Shown: positions 36,168 through 45,185, counted from the stretch's first letter. The stretch: 64,000 bases of DNA from Pelagimonas phthalicica (GCF_004364805.1 NZ_SOAP01000002.1:1568310-1632309), one strand, 5' to 3'. The notes: generated by a model not told the origin, from the letters alone. Numbers and translations: made by a program.

Positions 36168-37420
36168 GGCTTGCTCTGCGCGGCGATCAGATCCTCATCG
36201 ATCCACCACAACCGCAGCGTGTTGTCATCGCTGCCAGAGACCACACTGCGGCCATCGGGGCTAAACGCGACGCTGTTCACCAAGCTCTTATGCCCGGACA
36301 GCACAGCAATCTCTGCCCCGCTCTCCACATCCCAAAGCCGCAGCGTGCAGTCCCTGCTGCCAGAGACCATGCGGCGGCCATCGGGGCTGAACGCGACGCT
36401 GCTCACAAAGCCCTCATGCCCGGACAGCACAGCAATCTCAGCCCCGCTTGTCACATCCCACAGCCGCAACGTCCTGCCATCGCTATCAGAAACCACGTGA
36501 CGGCCATCGGGGCTAAACGCGACGCTAAACACCAAGTCCTTTTGCCTAGACAGCACGACAGGTTCTGCGCCACTCTGCACATCCCACAACCGCAGCGTCT
36601 TGTCATCGCTGCCAGAGACCACACTGCGGCCATCGGGGCTAAACGCGACGCTATTCACATCGTGCTCATGCCCGGTCAGCACAGCAATCTCTGCCCCGCT
36701 CTCCACATCCCACAACCGCAACGTCTTGTCATCGCTGCCAGAGACGACGTGGCGACCATCGGGGCTAAACGCGACGCAGTTCACCCAATCTTCATGCCCG
36801 GAGAGCACGGCGATCTCTGCCCCGCTCTCCACATCCCACACTTGCAGAGTATTGTAGGCACTGCCAGAGACCACGCGATGGCCATCGGGGCTAAACGCGA
36901 CGCCATATACCAATCTCTTATGACCGGAAAGCAAGGCGATCTGAGTTCCGCTCTCCACATCCCACAGCCGCGTGGTCGCGTCATTGCTGCCAGAGACCAC
37001 GCGGCGGCCATCGGGGCTAAACGCGACGCTATTCACATCGTGCTCATGCCCGGACATCTCAAGAAAACGTGGTTTTTGTGGCTTGAGACGCGCGGTTTTG
37101 TACTTAGCCCCTTTTTTTCCGCGAAAGCCTGTCGCCGCCCTTAGATCGGCCCCTGTAAACGTCACCCCCGATAAGCGCGCACCGGCAAAGCTGGCCCCAC
37201 GCAGATCCGCGCCGGAAAAATCAAACCCGTCCAGATCCGAGCCGGCAAAATCAAGCCCGCGCAGATCCTGGCCGCGAAAATCCCTGGCCGGGTCCAACCC
37301 CGCGGCCTTTGCCATGGCGAGAAAATCGGTTGTGTCAATCGTCGTGACGCGTTCAATCGCCTTTTGCGTTGCCTCGGGCAGCGGCATGGAAACGGCGCTA
37401 AGTTTGCTGTCACTTGGCAT
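36164..37420 (-). CDS. Pentapeptide-repeat/WD40 protein
   Basis: 418 residues. After about 45 helical residues come pentapeptide repeats (DFRGQDLRGLDFAGSDLDGF then DFSGADLRGASF, about 46-100), which form a right-handed beta helix. Exactly seven WD40 repeats follow, a full propeller. No TIR, ATPase or membrane segment is present, so it could be a stand-alone recognition or adaptor protein. Its ATG overlaps the end of the TIR gene by 11 bases and its stop overlaps the next ATG by 4, so it is tightly coupled to both. I know no described protein with this exact role. Confidence 0.85.
   Translation of the reverse strand: MPSDSKLSAVSMPLPEATQKAIERVTTIDTTDFLAMAKAAGLDPARDFRGQDLRGLDFAGSDLDGFDFSGADLRGASFAGARLSGVTFTGADLRAATGFRGKKGAKYKTARLKPQKPRFLEMSGHEHDVNSVAFSPDGRRVVSGSNDATTRLWDVESGTQIALLSGHKRLVYGVAFSPDGHRVVSGSAYNTLQVWDVESGAEIAVLSGHEDWVNCVAFSPDGRHVVSGSDDKTLRLWDVESGAEIAVLTGHEHDVNSVAFSPDGRSVVSGSDDKTLRLWDVQSGAEPVVLSRQKDLVFSVAFSPDGRHVVSDSDGRTLRLWDVTSGAEIAVLSGHEGFVSSVAFSPDGRRMVSGSRDCTLRLWDVESGAEIAVLSGHKSLVNSVAFSPDGRSVVSGSDDNTLRLWWIDEDLIAAQSKP
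36200..37065 (-). repeat. Seven tandem 126-bp WD40-coding repeats
   Basis: Seven copies of the same 126-bp unit as at 30095-30960. Conserved residues are LSGHE, VAFSPDGR, VVSGS and TLRLWDVESGAEI. The variable residues after GHE across the seven copies read HD, RL, DW, HD, DL, GF and SL. Repeat 5 has lost the GH (LSRQKDL). Confidence 0.87.
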
Positions 37421-38852
37421 CTGACCACCCCTTTAGCGGCGTGTCTTCGCGCTGTTTGCGCATGAGCAAATCCACAACCTTGCGCTGCATGTCTTGCACC
37501 GGCTTGGGCAAATCCACCTCTGGTGTCGCGATCTGAACGCATTCCCATTCCAGCACAGCTTTGACCGAGATGGAGACCTCTTCGCCCTCATGCGGTTCCA
37601 GATCAAACAGGCGGGTGACCGGCCCCATATCGGGATCGGCCAGCGGTGCCCCCGCCATGGGGGTCTTGTTCGCCTCGACCATCAGAGTATAGCAATGCAG
37701 CGCGCCGACTTGATGAACTTGCGCCAGAGGCCCTGACCAACCATGCAGGAAGTTAGCATTCGGGTTTGTCGGTGTGCCCCCTGTCGCCTCAACCTTGAGG
37801 AAAAAGCCGGACAGGTGGAACAACACTTCGCCACCGTCAAAGCGAGCCTTGGCATATCCCGTTGTCGCCAGTTCCATCAGCACGCCATTGTCCTGATCGC
37901 GCCCATAATCGATCGCCCCCGAAATCGGCGGCACCGTTTCCACGCTGATGGCGCTGACCGGCGCGGGTTGTGGCGCAGTTGGGTTTGACTCGTTGGTTTC
38001 ACGCAGCGTGGTTGGCGTCGCATCCAGGATCATGATCCGGTCTTTCAATTCCCTTGAGAGTTTTGCGAGCAACGGTTTAGGGCCACTGTCCAGAAGGCTT
38101 TTCAAGTCCGGCCAGACCTGCATTTGGATGGCGCGAAGGGCCTCGTAAGCGGTTTTTTGTTCGTCACTCATGGCAGCGACATCCGCGTCAGACATCGGTT
38201 TCAGCAAAAGCGGCAGAATGCGCCCCGGGCCTTCACAGGATTTCGTCGCATTTCTAAATATCTCAAACTCCCAAAGACAGTAGTCTGAGGACAGCCAGGC
38301 ATGCGATACAAGCGGAATGAAAAAGGCCGAGGTCTCGCCCGTCTTGTGCAGCTCTTTACGCCAAGCCTCGCCCCATTTTAACCTGTTACGGTCCTGCCAA
38401 AGGGCGCAACTTTTTCCGATGAGGCTCCGGTTGGTTTCGCCTTCGAGATGATTAAAGACAAATTGCAGATCTTCACTATCGACTGCGGAGTTCCAATCGT
38501 CGGTAGCATAACTGAAAAAGACTTGAAACGGTTTGGTCACAGCAATGAAGGGTCTAGAAACGGTTGCGTACACGATAAAGACGATTTCGCATAGCGCAAC
38601 TACAGATCTAGGCCGTTTGTCGATCCATCCCGAAAAAAGGCGATGAGACATGGCGTAAATAAACCCATGCTTGGCAACGCTAGAAAGGCCCCCCCTGAGG
38701 CCTCCGCGTTCAAGGATCGCCTGAAGAGCCAACTTTTCAGCTTTAGCCCGGGAAAGTTGCGCCTCGAATTCCATAATTGCGGCCCGTTCCTCAAAGGCGT
38801 CTTGATCCAAAGCGGACTGGTGCACGGCGGCGAGGGGATGGGTTGCTTGCAC
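37410..38852 (-). CDS. TIR-domain protein heading the WD40 cluster
   Basis: 480 residues from a GTG at 38852. An N-terminal helical region (about 20-60, AIMEFEAQLSRAKAEKLALQ) and a hydrophobic stretch (VVALCEIVFIVYATVS, near 85) precede an internal TIR domain (about 105-280). The TIR reads FQVFFSYATDDW, LWQDRNRLKWGEAWRKEL and SSDYCLWEFEIF with the likely catalytic Glu. The C-terminal 180 residues contain SGFFLKVEATGGTPTNPNAN, a beta-rich part I do not recognise. The start codon is uncertain because no strong ribosome site precedes it. It is first of the six-gene cluster and overlaps the pentapeptide-WD40 gene. Confidence 0.8.
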   Translation of the reverse strand: MQATHPLAAVHQSALDQDAFEERAAIMEFEAQLSRAKAEKLALQAILERGGLRGGLSSVAKHGFIYAMSHRLFSGWIDKRPRSVVALCEIVFIVYATVSRPFIAVTKPFQVFFSYATDDWNSAVDSEDLQFVFNHLEGETNRSLIGKSCALWQDRNRLKWGEAWRKELHKTGETSAFFIPLVSHAWLSSDYCLWEFEIFRNATKSCEGPGRILPLLLKPMSDADVAAMSDEQKTAYEALRAIQMQVWPDLKSLLDSGPKPLLAKLSRELKDRIMILDATPTTLRETNESNPTAPQPAPVSAISVETVPPISGAIDYGRDQDNGVLMELATTGYAKARFDGGEVLFHLSGFFLKVEATGGTPTNPNANFLHGWSGPLAQVHQVGALHCYTLMVEANKTPMAGAPLADPDMGPVTRLFDLEPHEGEEVSISVKAVLEWECVQIATPEVDLPKPVQDMQRKVVDLLMRKQREDTPLKGWSDAK

Positions 38853-39011
38853 CTAACTGCCGCGCTCTTCCTGAAGAGGGAACGCTTGCGACTTTTGCGA
38901 CTTCGCTGACATGCGCTGGAGCGTAGCAACCAAGGCGGATGCGACATCAAACTTGGGTGATCGCATCTGGCCGATTTAACCGCCAAGTTGAGTTCGAAAC
39001 TTGTCCTTTGA

Positions 39012-40485
39012 TCAATTGAGGACCATCCTGACAAAGGAGCCAGTGATTTTTTCAAGCATCTGGACCAGTTCACGAGCCGAAGAGGCGTTGCGGGTGAAAT
39101 TTGGGCCAAATCGCACAATTGAACGAATATCAACAAAGCATTCGGTCCATTTCTCAAACAACCATCTGCGCAGTTTTTCCGCCTTTTGCAGTGGCTCGGG
39201 AACCGATGTCGCTTCAAACAAGCGTTTGCTTTCAGACAAGTACCAATCCATGAGCTCTATCGCGCAGGTCAAATGCGCTAAAGACAATGTTTGAGCGCTC
39301 TCATCTTCAAAGAGTTGCAAAATCCCCGCGAGACGAAGGGTTTGCTCAGCAGCCTTCGACGCGAAACCACGTATTTTCTGGAATTCCCGCCCTTCTGCTT
39401 GGTTCTCTTCAACTGAATTATAGTATTGAATGAGCAAGTCGCGCGCTGCATTAGTCAGGGCTAAGGTGGATTTGGTAAACCTTTCGCCAGCAGGTCTTCT
39501 ATTCGGCAGTGAAAGGTGGACAAATGGCTCAGTGACGCAGCTTTCGAGGTGTTGTCGGTTGTCAAAGACATCACGCGTTGACCGATGTGGCTGACCGGCC
39601 ATGCGATCAACATCCGAGAGAACAAGCCTTGATCACGCAACTCTTCATCAGCCAACAACGTTTCTGCAATTCTGGGTTGGATCATCAAGTGGCTAGTCAG
39701 GCGTTTATCAGTAAATGTACGAGAGGGTCCTGTGCTAGACCTCCTGGTTCGATCGACAGAGCCCCCGTCCCAAAGTTTGGACATCGCTGCTGCGGCTTTG
39801 AGACGGTTGTCGGATGACATCCCGTAACCGCCCAAGAACTGGCCACCTTCGTCCGAGAACAATCCCAACGACGGCTGAGATGTTTCATAATGTTTGAGCA
39901 ACCCTTCAATTGTCGGGTCAGTCAACAACAATTCAGGAGCGATAGAAGGCTGGGGCTCCGGTCCTAATGCTTCCAAATCAGCTCGCGCTGTGTCTTTAGC
40001 TTTTGTTTCTGCTAGTGTTAACCGACGTTGACTTGCGAATAAATCTGTATCGTGGGTGTAGGCTCTGAATTCTTGGGCGTATTGATCTTGCCTTTCTCGT
40101 TCAAATTTACGAACACCTTGCAATGCAAGGGTATCACGCTCGGATTTACGTTCCCCGGATTCGGCCACGGACAGCAAAAAAAAACCGAAACAGGCTTTGC
40201 CGATTGTAGAGTTTCAACGACAGCTAAGTTCTGAGTCGCGAGGCTTGCAGCAGCAAAAATACTCTGTGCAGAGGGTGCAGAGGTCAGGTGCACGACTGCA
40301 TCTACAGCAGGTGTAAGTGGGCCTAGCGCGCATTTGGGATAAGTTTCAGCCGCGACTTTTGCCCGTACTAACGGAATTGGCGAAATCTGTCGCGGATTCC
40401 TCGTTTCACTGAGCGCATTTTCAACTCCAAGTTCGCCGGCAAATTGAGAATAGCACTCACAATCCCTGTCTGAGTTTTCAGGCAT
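39012..40485 (-). pseudogene. DUF3987 (YfjI-like) primase/helicase-type protein, broken
   Basis: Replication-type protein common in integrated elements. Three frames must be joined. The first is MPENSDRDCECYSQFAGELG with YPKCALGPLTPAVDAVVHLT. The second starts LSVAESGERKSERDTLALQG and contains PSLGLFSDEGGQFLGGYGMS and FTDKRLTSHLMIQPRIAE. The third contains AARDLLIQYYNSVEENQAEG and ends MVLN. Frame changes lie near 40160 and 39530. All parts follow the DUF3987 order, so this was one gene of about 490 codons. It sits between the AlpA-like gene and the cargo, supporting a P4-like element. Confidence 0.78.
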
Positions 40486-40517
40486 GGTTCAGTCCTTTCG
40501 AAGTTATAACGCTGCGA

Positions 40518-40712
40518 TCAGACCGCGTTGGGCGCTACCCGTTGCTGCGCAATCCAGCTCTCGATATCTTCGGGCCGATAACGAACAAGGCGACCAGTTT
40601 TGATGAATGCCGGACCATCTTGACGCATGATAGTCAATTCTAGAAAGCGCTTCGAAACGCCAAAATGCTCCTTAACTACCGCGCGGTTCAAAAGTATTAA
40701 TGGTTGGTTCAT
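40518..40712 (-). CDS. AlpA-like helix-turn-helix regulator/excisionase
   Basis: 64 residues from MNQPLILLNRAVVKEHFGVS; GGAG precedes this ATG, while the longer frame to 40760 has no site. It contains the MerR/AlpA-type helix-turn-helix (VSKRFLELTIMRQDGPAFIK) and ends with TGRLVRYRPEDIESWIAQQR, the usual wing. Such proteins act as directionality factors or activators of integrase in P4-like elements. It is the gene nearest the tRNA end of the island and lies upstream of the broken DUF3987 gene. Confidence 0.85.
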   Translation of the reverse strand: MNQPLILLNRAVVKEHFGVSKRFLELTIMRQDGPAFIKTGRLVRYRPEDIESWIAQQRVAPNAV

Positions 40713-41186
40713 ATTGAGGTCTCCGGTACCTTTGACCTTGATCTTGGGACGCGCATACATGCCGACGCAAAATCAAAGGACCTAAAAACTGGCCTCTAAA
40801 GGTTAACGTGAATTTTCTTAGCAGGTTGGTCTGAACTTCTTTAAAAACCATGCAAATACAGATAGTTAAAAAACTACGCAACCAAGAATTTCACAAATAT
40901 GGGTACACTTTCCAATGCCGACTACGTGTGAGAGCATCTGATTCCCTTGTTCCGAAACGGCCAAGGGGAAAGGTCCCTTCTAATTTACTTTGAGCACAGA
41001 GCCCGGAATTCTAGACATGCAAAAAGGCCGTTTTTTGAGCAGAACCCTGAACAGTTTGCAAATTAGCCACGGGCCATCGCTACGCAACCGTATCAAATGA
41101 ATTTACTTAAGTTGGGGGAGTTTCCAAACGTGCTCGCCCGTTCCGACAGTCGAAACGTCAATCTTCGAATAAGTGATTGATTTTAG
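40713..41186. other. Gene-free tRNA-proximal end of the island
   Basis: About 470 bases, AT-rich. It should hold the promoter of the AlpA-like gene and the integrase arm-binding sites next to the tRNA att copy. I see no open frame worth calling and no clear repeat. Confidence 0.45.
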
Positions 41187-41262
41187 TGGTGCCCCCACAC
41201 GGACTCGAACCGCGGACCTACTGATTACAAATCAGTTGCTCTACCAGCTGAGCTATAGGGGC
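41187..41262 (-). tRNA. tRNA-Thr (anticodon TGT)
   Basis: 76 nucleotides including an encoded CCA end. The minus strand reads GCCCCTATAGCTCAGCTGGT at the 5' end. The acceptor stem GCCCCTA pairs with TGGGGGC, the D-loop is GCTCAGCTGGTAGAGC, the anticodon arm is ACTGA-TTTGTAA-TCAGT with anticodon TGT, and the T-loop is GGTTCGAGTCC. The gene is intact and serves as the integration site of the island to its left. The island restores the 3' half. Confidence 0.97.
41212..41235. repeat. Island attachment site copy within tRNA-Thr
   Basis: 24 bases identical to 26582-26605, spanning the anticodon arm and variable-loop side of tRNA-Thr. This is the second end of the integrated element. Confidence 0.88.
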
Positions 41263-41312
41263 ACCGTTCGGTCGAAATAGGACAAACCGCCTACCCTTTG
41301 CAAGCCCCAAAA

Positions 41313-42977
41313 TCACCTATTTGCGCGTGCAAGTAATCCGACCGCTGCGAGCCCCGTCAAAATCACCAGAATTGCCGCTGGGGCGGCGTCTCCGAGGGCT
41401 TCGAGAGAGGCCTGTTCGTGCACGCGGGTGGCCAATGTGTCAAAGTTGAAGGGGCGCAACAAAAGCGTGGCGGGCAGCTCTTTGACGCAGTCCACAAAGA
41501 CCAAAAGCAGCGCCGAGGCCACAGAGGCGCGCATCAGCGGGTAATAGACCGTGCCAAGCACCTGGCCCTGATTGCGGCCCAAAGACCGGGCGGCCAAGGC
41601 GAGGTTTGGCGACACGCGCCCCATGGCCGCATCCGCCGCGCCCTGAGCAATAGCAAAAAAGCGCACGCAATAGGACAGAATCAGCGCAAAGGCCGAGCCG
41701 GTCAGAATCAGCCCGATATCAACGCCTGTGACCGCCAGAATGCCATCCGCCACGGCGTTATCCACCACCGCGAGGGGAATCAGGATACCAACCCCCAAGA
41801 CAGCGCCCGGAGCCGCATATCCAATCGTGGTTACGGGCAGCAGAAGACGGGGCAATTTGCGCCCGGTCAGGCGCACGCCATAGACCAGAAAGACACCTGC
41901 CGCGACGGTCACCACAGCGGCTGTACCGCCCACGGTCAGGGTGTTAAATCCCGCCTCCCACAGCTCTGGATCACGCCAGTTTTCGGCATTGTCCAAAGCA
42001 TGGCTCAGGATCACCCCCGCCGGCAGTAAAAAGCCCATGAAGAAGGGGATGAAACAGGCCAGCAGCATGAGCCCGCCCAATCCGCGGCTGACCTCTTTGC
42101 GCGCCACGGGGCGGTGCCGGGTTGAGAGGTTGAAATAGCGCATGCGACGGCGCGAGATTTTCTCGAGTGCCACCAGCATGATCACCAGGATCAACACCAC
42201 CGAGGCGATCTGCGCCGCGCCGCCGGCATTGTTGGCCTCAAGCCAGACGGTAAAGATGCCTGTGGTCAGGGTCTGCACGGCGAAATAATCAACCGTGCCG
42301 AAATCATTGACGCTTTCCATCATCACGATGGCGACGCCGGCGGCGATGGCCGGGCGGGCCAAAGGCAGGCCAACGCGCCAGAACCGCCCCCAGGCCCCTG
42401 CCCCCAGCGATTGGGCGACCTCTTCTGATGCGGCGCTTTGTTCGCGAAAGGCGGCGCGGGCCAGCAGATAGACATAGGGGTACATGGCCGCCGCCAGAAC
42501 CAGAATGGCGGCACCCATGCTGCGGATCTCGGGGAACCAGTAATCGCGCGAGGTTTTCCAGCCAAACACCTCGCGCAAGGCGGTCTGCACCGGCCCGGCA
42601 TATTCCAGGAAATCCACCAGCGCATAGGCCCCGACATAGGCCGGGATCGCCAGCGGCAACAGCAGCAACCATTCCAGCCAGCGCCGTCCGGGAAATTCAT
42701 AGCGCGCAATCAGCCAGGCCGCCCCGGTCCCCACCATCGCCGACAAAATCCCGACGCCAAACATCAGGATCGCCGTGTTGCGCAGATAGCGCGGCAAGGT
42801 GGTCGAGATCAGATGCGGCCAGATGTTTTCGCGAGGAAACAGCGCCAGCCCGAGCACCGCAAGGATGGGCGCGATCACGATCACCGCAATCACAATGGCC
42901 CCAACCGACCATTTGCTGGGCAAACGCAGGCGCGCCTTGGTTGTTGCGGGTCCGCGTGTCATGCTGGAAGAGGCCAT
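41313..42977 (-). CDS. Iron(III) ABC transporter permease (FbpB-type)
   Basis: 554 residues from the ATG at 42977, preceded by AAGGAAAGG; the frame opens to 43079 without a site. About 12 hydrophobic helices make two fused permease halves, each with the EAA-type cytoplasmic loop (EEVAQSLGAGAWGRFWRVGL and ARSLGRNQGQVLGTVYYPLM). This doubled layout is the FbpB/SfuB family, which moves ferric iron from a periplasmic binding protein into the cell. The binding protein and ATPase genes are not in the window. It is the first core gene beyond the tRNA. Confidence 0.9.
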   Translation of the reverse strand: MASSSMTRGPATTKARLRLPSKWSVGAIVIAVIVIAPILAVLGLALFPRENIWPHLISTTLPRYLRNTAILMFGVGILSAMVGTGAAWLIARYEFPGRRWLEWLLLLPLAIPAYVGAYALVDFLEYAGPVQTALREVFGWKTSRDYWFPEIRSMGAAILVLAAAMYPYVYLLARAAFREQSAASEEVAQSLGAGAWGRFWRVGLPLARPAIAAGVAIVMMESVNDFGTVDYFAVQTLTTGIFTVWLEANNAGGAAQIASVVLILVIMLVALEKISRRRMRYFNLSTRHRPVARKEVSRGLGGLMLLACFIPFFMGFLLPAGVILSHALDNAENWRDPELWEAGFNTLTVGGTAAVVTVAAGVFLVYGVRLTGRKLPRLLLPVTTIGYAAPGAVLGVGILIPLAVVDNAVADGILAVTGVDIGLILTGSAFALILSYCVRFFAIAQGAADAAMGRVSPNLALAARSLGRNQGQVLGTVYYPLMRASVASALLLVFVDCVKELPATLLLRPFNFDTLATRVHEQASLEALGDAAPAAILVILTGLAAVGLLARANR

Positions 42978-43105
42978 AAGCCACACCTTTCCTTGGTCGT
43001 TACAGGGGCTGTTAACCTCTGCGCGAAAAGGCTTATACTGCAGCCAAGAGCCAACAAAAAGCCCCCAAGCCCACAGCACAAGCCCCCGAACGAGCGCACC
43101 ATCCC

Positions 43106-43987
43106 ATGCAGGTCATTCTACACGCCGGTCTCCCTTGCACAGACGACGATCGCATCCTCAAATGCCTTTTGCGCAATGCCGATGATTGGCGTCACGAGGG
43201 GGTCTCGATTCCCGGCCCGTCCAAATACCGCAAATTCCTGCTTGAGGCGGTGAACAGTCTCAACCGTTCCGGGACATCGGACGACACGCGCGAGATTGTG
43301 CTGGATGCCATTCTGGACGATGAACACACGCAGGTGGATCGGCTTTTGCTGTCCAGCAACACGTTCTTTTCCGTGCCCAAACTGATGTTTTCCGGCGGAC
43401 TCGCCTTTAGAAAGGCGGAAACCCGGCTGCGCGTGCTGCAACAGATTTTCGAGCGTGACGAGGTTGAGTTGTTTCTGGGCCTGCGCGACCCGGCGACCTT
43501 TTTGCCCGCCGTCTATGCCATCACCCCGCACACGGATTTTCACGAATTCATGGCCGGGGTCGACCCGATGCATCTGCGCTGGTCCGACATGATCCGCCGG
43601 CTGCGGGATCACCTGCCCGACATGCCTATCACGGTATGGTGCAACGAAGATACCCCGCTGATCTGGGGCCAGGTGATCCGCGAATTGGCCGGGATCGAAA
43701 TGACCCGCAAGATCACCGGTGCCTTCGACATCTTTAGTCAGATCATCAATCCCGAAGGCATGAAGCGCTTTCGTGCCTTTTTAAAGGAAAACCCCAATAT
43801 CAACGAAATGCAGAAACGCCGGGTGATGGCGGCGTTTCTGGATAAATATGCGCTTGAGGACGAGATCGAAGAAGAGCTCGACCTGCCCGGATGGGACAGT
43901 GCCTATGTGGATATGCTGACCGAGCTTTATGATGACGACATGTATACGCTGGCCAGCATGCCCGGCGTAAACGTCATTTCTCCGTGA
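43106..43987 (+). CDS. Conserved hypothetical protein
   Basis: 293-residue soluble protein, MQVILHAGLPCTDDDRILKC. The start with strand HAGLP, the later SSNTFFSVPKLMF and ELFLGLRDPATFLPAVYA recall nucleotide- or sulfotransferase-like folds in layout only. The C-terminus is helical and acidic. It is divergent from the iron permease gene and overlaps the next minus-strand gene tail to tail by 14 bases. I recognise it as a type of protein seen in Rhodobacteraceae but know no function. Confidence 0.7.
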   Translation: MQVILHAGLPCTDDDRILKCLLRNADDWRHEGVSIPGPSKYRKFLLEAVNSLNRSGTSDDTREIVLDAILDDEHTQVDRLLLSSNTFFSVPKLMFSGGLAFRKAETRLRVLQQIFERDEVELFLGLRDPATFLPAVYAITPHTDFHEFMAGVDPMHLRWSDMIRRLRDHLPDMPITVWCNEDTPLIWGQVIRELAGIEMTRKITGAFDIFSQIINPEGMKRFRAFLKENPNINEMQKRRVMAAFLDKYALEDEIEEELDLPGWDSAYVDMLTELYDDDMYTLASMPGVNVISP

Positions 43988-44687
43988 TTGGGGCTTCCGT
44001 ACCGCCCTTGGGCAGGCTTTGAAACGCCAGCCAGGCCTGGAGCAGGTTTAGCGAGACAAACAGGGAAACCACGATGCTGGGGGCCAGAACCATTGGGAAT
44101 TCAAAGATAAACGCGAATCCCGGCTCGCGCATCCAATAGAGCATCACCGCAAAGGTTGGCAGCACGATCAGCCCAAAACCAATCAGGTTCCAAAGGATCA
44201 AGGCCCGCGCCGACACCTGCCCGCGCCACAAAAGCCAGGCCATGAGCGGTGCGGACAGGCCAAAGAGAAAATCAGGAATGCCGATCCAAAAGACGTAGCT
44301 CGATTGGATGTCACCGCTTAGCCCTTTGGCGATCCCGCCCAATGCCCCGATCCGCAAGGTTTGGATCAGGGCCAACATCCAGGCCGGGGTTGCGGCACCG
44401 GATTTCAAGATGCCCTGTTGCAGGCGCGGCCATATCAGGAATGCGGTCTGCCAGATCACCATGGGCACCAGCGCCTGCCATAGCAGCGGAATGTCCTGCA
44501 TCCAGCGCACATGCAGGCCCTGCAGACCCAGAACGGTGACAATCCCGACCCAGAGCGCGAAACCGGCAAACAACGCATAGCTGGCCCGCGCTTCGGTCCG
44601 GGTGATGGCCTCGCTCCGCGCCGCGCGGGTGATCAGGCTCAGGCAGAGGCCAAAGACGATGGCGGTATAGACGGGTAGGATCGACAC
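43974..44687 (-). CDS. Multi-pass membrane protein of unknown function
   Basis: 237 residues with about seven hydrophobic helices (for example YTAIVFGLCLSLITRAA, YALFAGFALWVGIVTVLGL, IVVSLFVSLNLLQAWLAF). It starts with GTG at 44687 after AAAGGAGA. No family motif is recognised. The gene stands alone between the DUF1330 gene and a convergent neighbour. Confidence 0.7.
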   Translation of the reverse strand: MSILPVYTAIVFGLCLSLITRAARSEAITRTEARASYALFAGFALWVGIVTVLGLQGLHVRWMQDIPLLWQALVPMVIWQTAFLIWPRLQQGILKSGAATPAWMLALIQTLRIGALGGIAKGLSGDIQSSYVFWIGIPDFLFGLSAPLMAWLLWRGQVSARALILWNLIGFGLIVLPTFAVMLYWMREPGFAFIFEFPMVLAPSIVVSLFVSLNLLQAWLAFQSLPKGGTEAPITEK

Positions 44688-44733
44688 AGGCTGTCTCCTT
44701 TCAGAGCATCAAAAGAGGCGTCAAACCCCAAAT

Positions 44734-45024
44734 TCACGCGGCATCCTGATATTTCAGGATCACCATATCGGCGGCGGCTTCGCGCAGGTCCAAGAGCGGC
44801 GCATAGGCCTCAGACCCAAAGAGCGCGTCGATATCCTCGGTGGTGGGAAAGCGCACGATCACCACCAGATCATGGTCCTGTACCCCGGCAATTGGACCTT
44901 GCGCTGGCCCGCTGAACAGCATTTCAGCGCCATATTGCGCGCCCAAGGCTTTGACTTGCCGCAAGTAATCCTGAAGCTTTTCGCGATCTTTGACACGGAT
45001 GGTCGAGGTCATGAGTGCTGACAT
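44734..45024 (-). CDS. DUF1330-family protein
   Basis: 96-residue protein of the dimeric ferredoxin-like-fold DUF1330 family: EKLQDYLRQVKALGAQYGAE, HDLVVIVRFPTTEDIDALFG, EAYAPLLDLREAAADMVILK. AAAGGAAT precedes its ATG. It is divergent from a TetR regulator gene with palindromic operators between, so it is probably the regulator's target. The reaction is unknown. Confidence 0.85.
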   Translation of the reverse strand: MSALMTSTIRVKDREKLQDYLRQVKALGAQYGAEMLFSGPAQGPIAGVQDHDLVVIVRFPTTEDIDALFGSEAYAPLLDLREAAADMVILKYQDAA

Positions 45025-45110
45025 AATTTCATTCCTTTCAAGGTGTTAAGCGCAACGAATGGTTGCCTTTGTGGAACTGTCCCGGTTGCGGGTTTCCCCC
45101 GCACGCCACT

Positions 45111-45150
45111 TAGATGATTCTTGTCATCTAAATAAGATTATGATTATCAT
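45111..45150. promoter_or_regulatory. Two palindromic operator-like sites between DUF1330 and TetR genes
   Basis: A perfect inverted repeat TAGATGA-TTCTTG-TCATCTA (45111-45130) is followed 9 bases later by the 11-base palindrome ATGATTATCAT (45140-45150). Both share the core TGAT/ATCA. They lie in the 161-base divergent promoter region, 36-75 bases before the TetR start, as expected for autoregulated TetR operators. Confidence 0.65.
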
Positions 45151-45185
45151 CCAAATAGTCAACCACCCCGAAAACCGAGATCGAC

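Larger units (their letters stand above)
26582..41235. mobile_element. Cryptic integrative element in tRNA-Thr carrying a TIR/WD40 gene cluster
   Basis: A 14,654-base segment bounded by 24-bp direct repeats, one inside tRNA-Thr. Its left end has a broken tyrosine integrase and its right end an AlpA-like regulator and a broken DUF3987 primase-like gene, the kit of P4-like satellites and integrative elements. The cargo between is six minus-strand genes with TIR, pentapeptide, STAND/NB-ARC, SLATT-like and WD40 domains. Integrase and DUF3987 genes are disrupted, so the element is probably immobile unless helped in trans. Confidence 0.85.

Noticed and set aside
36200..37065. Regular 126-bp repeats that could suggest a CRISPR or satellite array
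   Set aside because: There are no short unique spacers, and the unit is a coding WD40 repeat in frame.
38600..39217. 205-codon minus-strand frame between the TIR and DUF3987 genes
   Set aside because: Overlaps both neighbours out of frame; the neighbours carry recognisable motifs and this frame does not.
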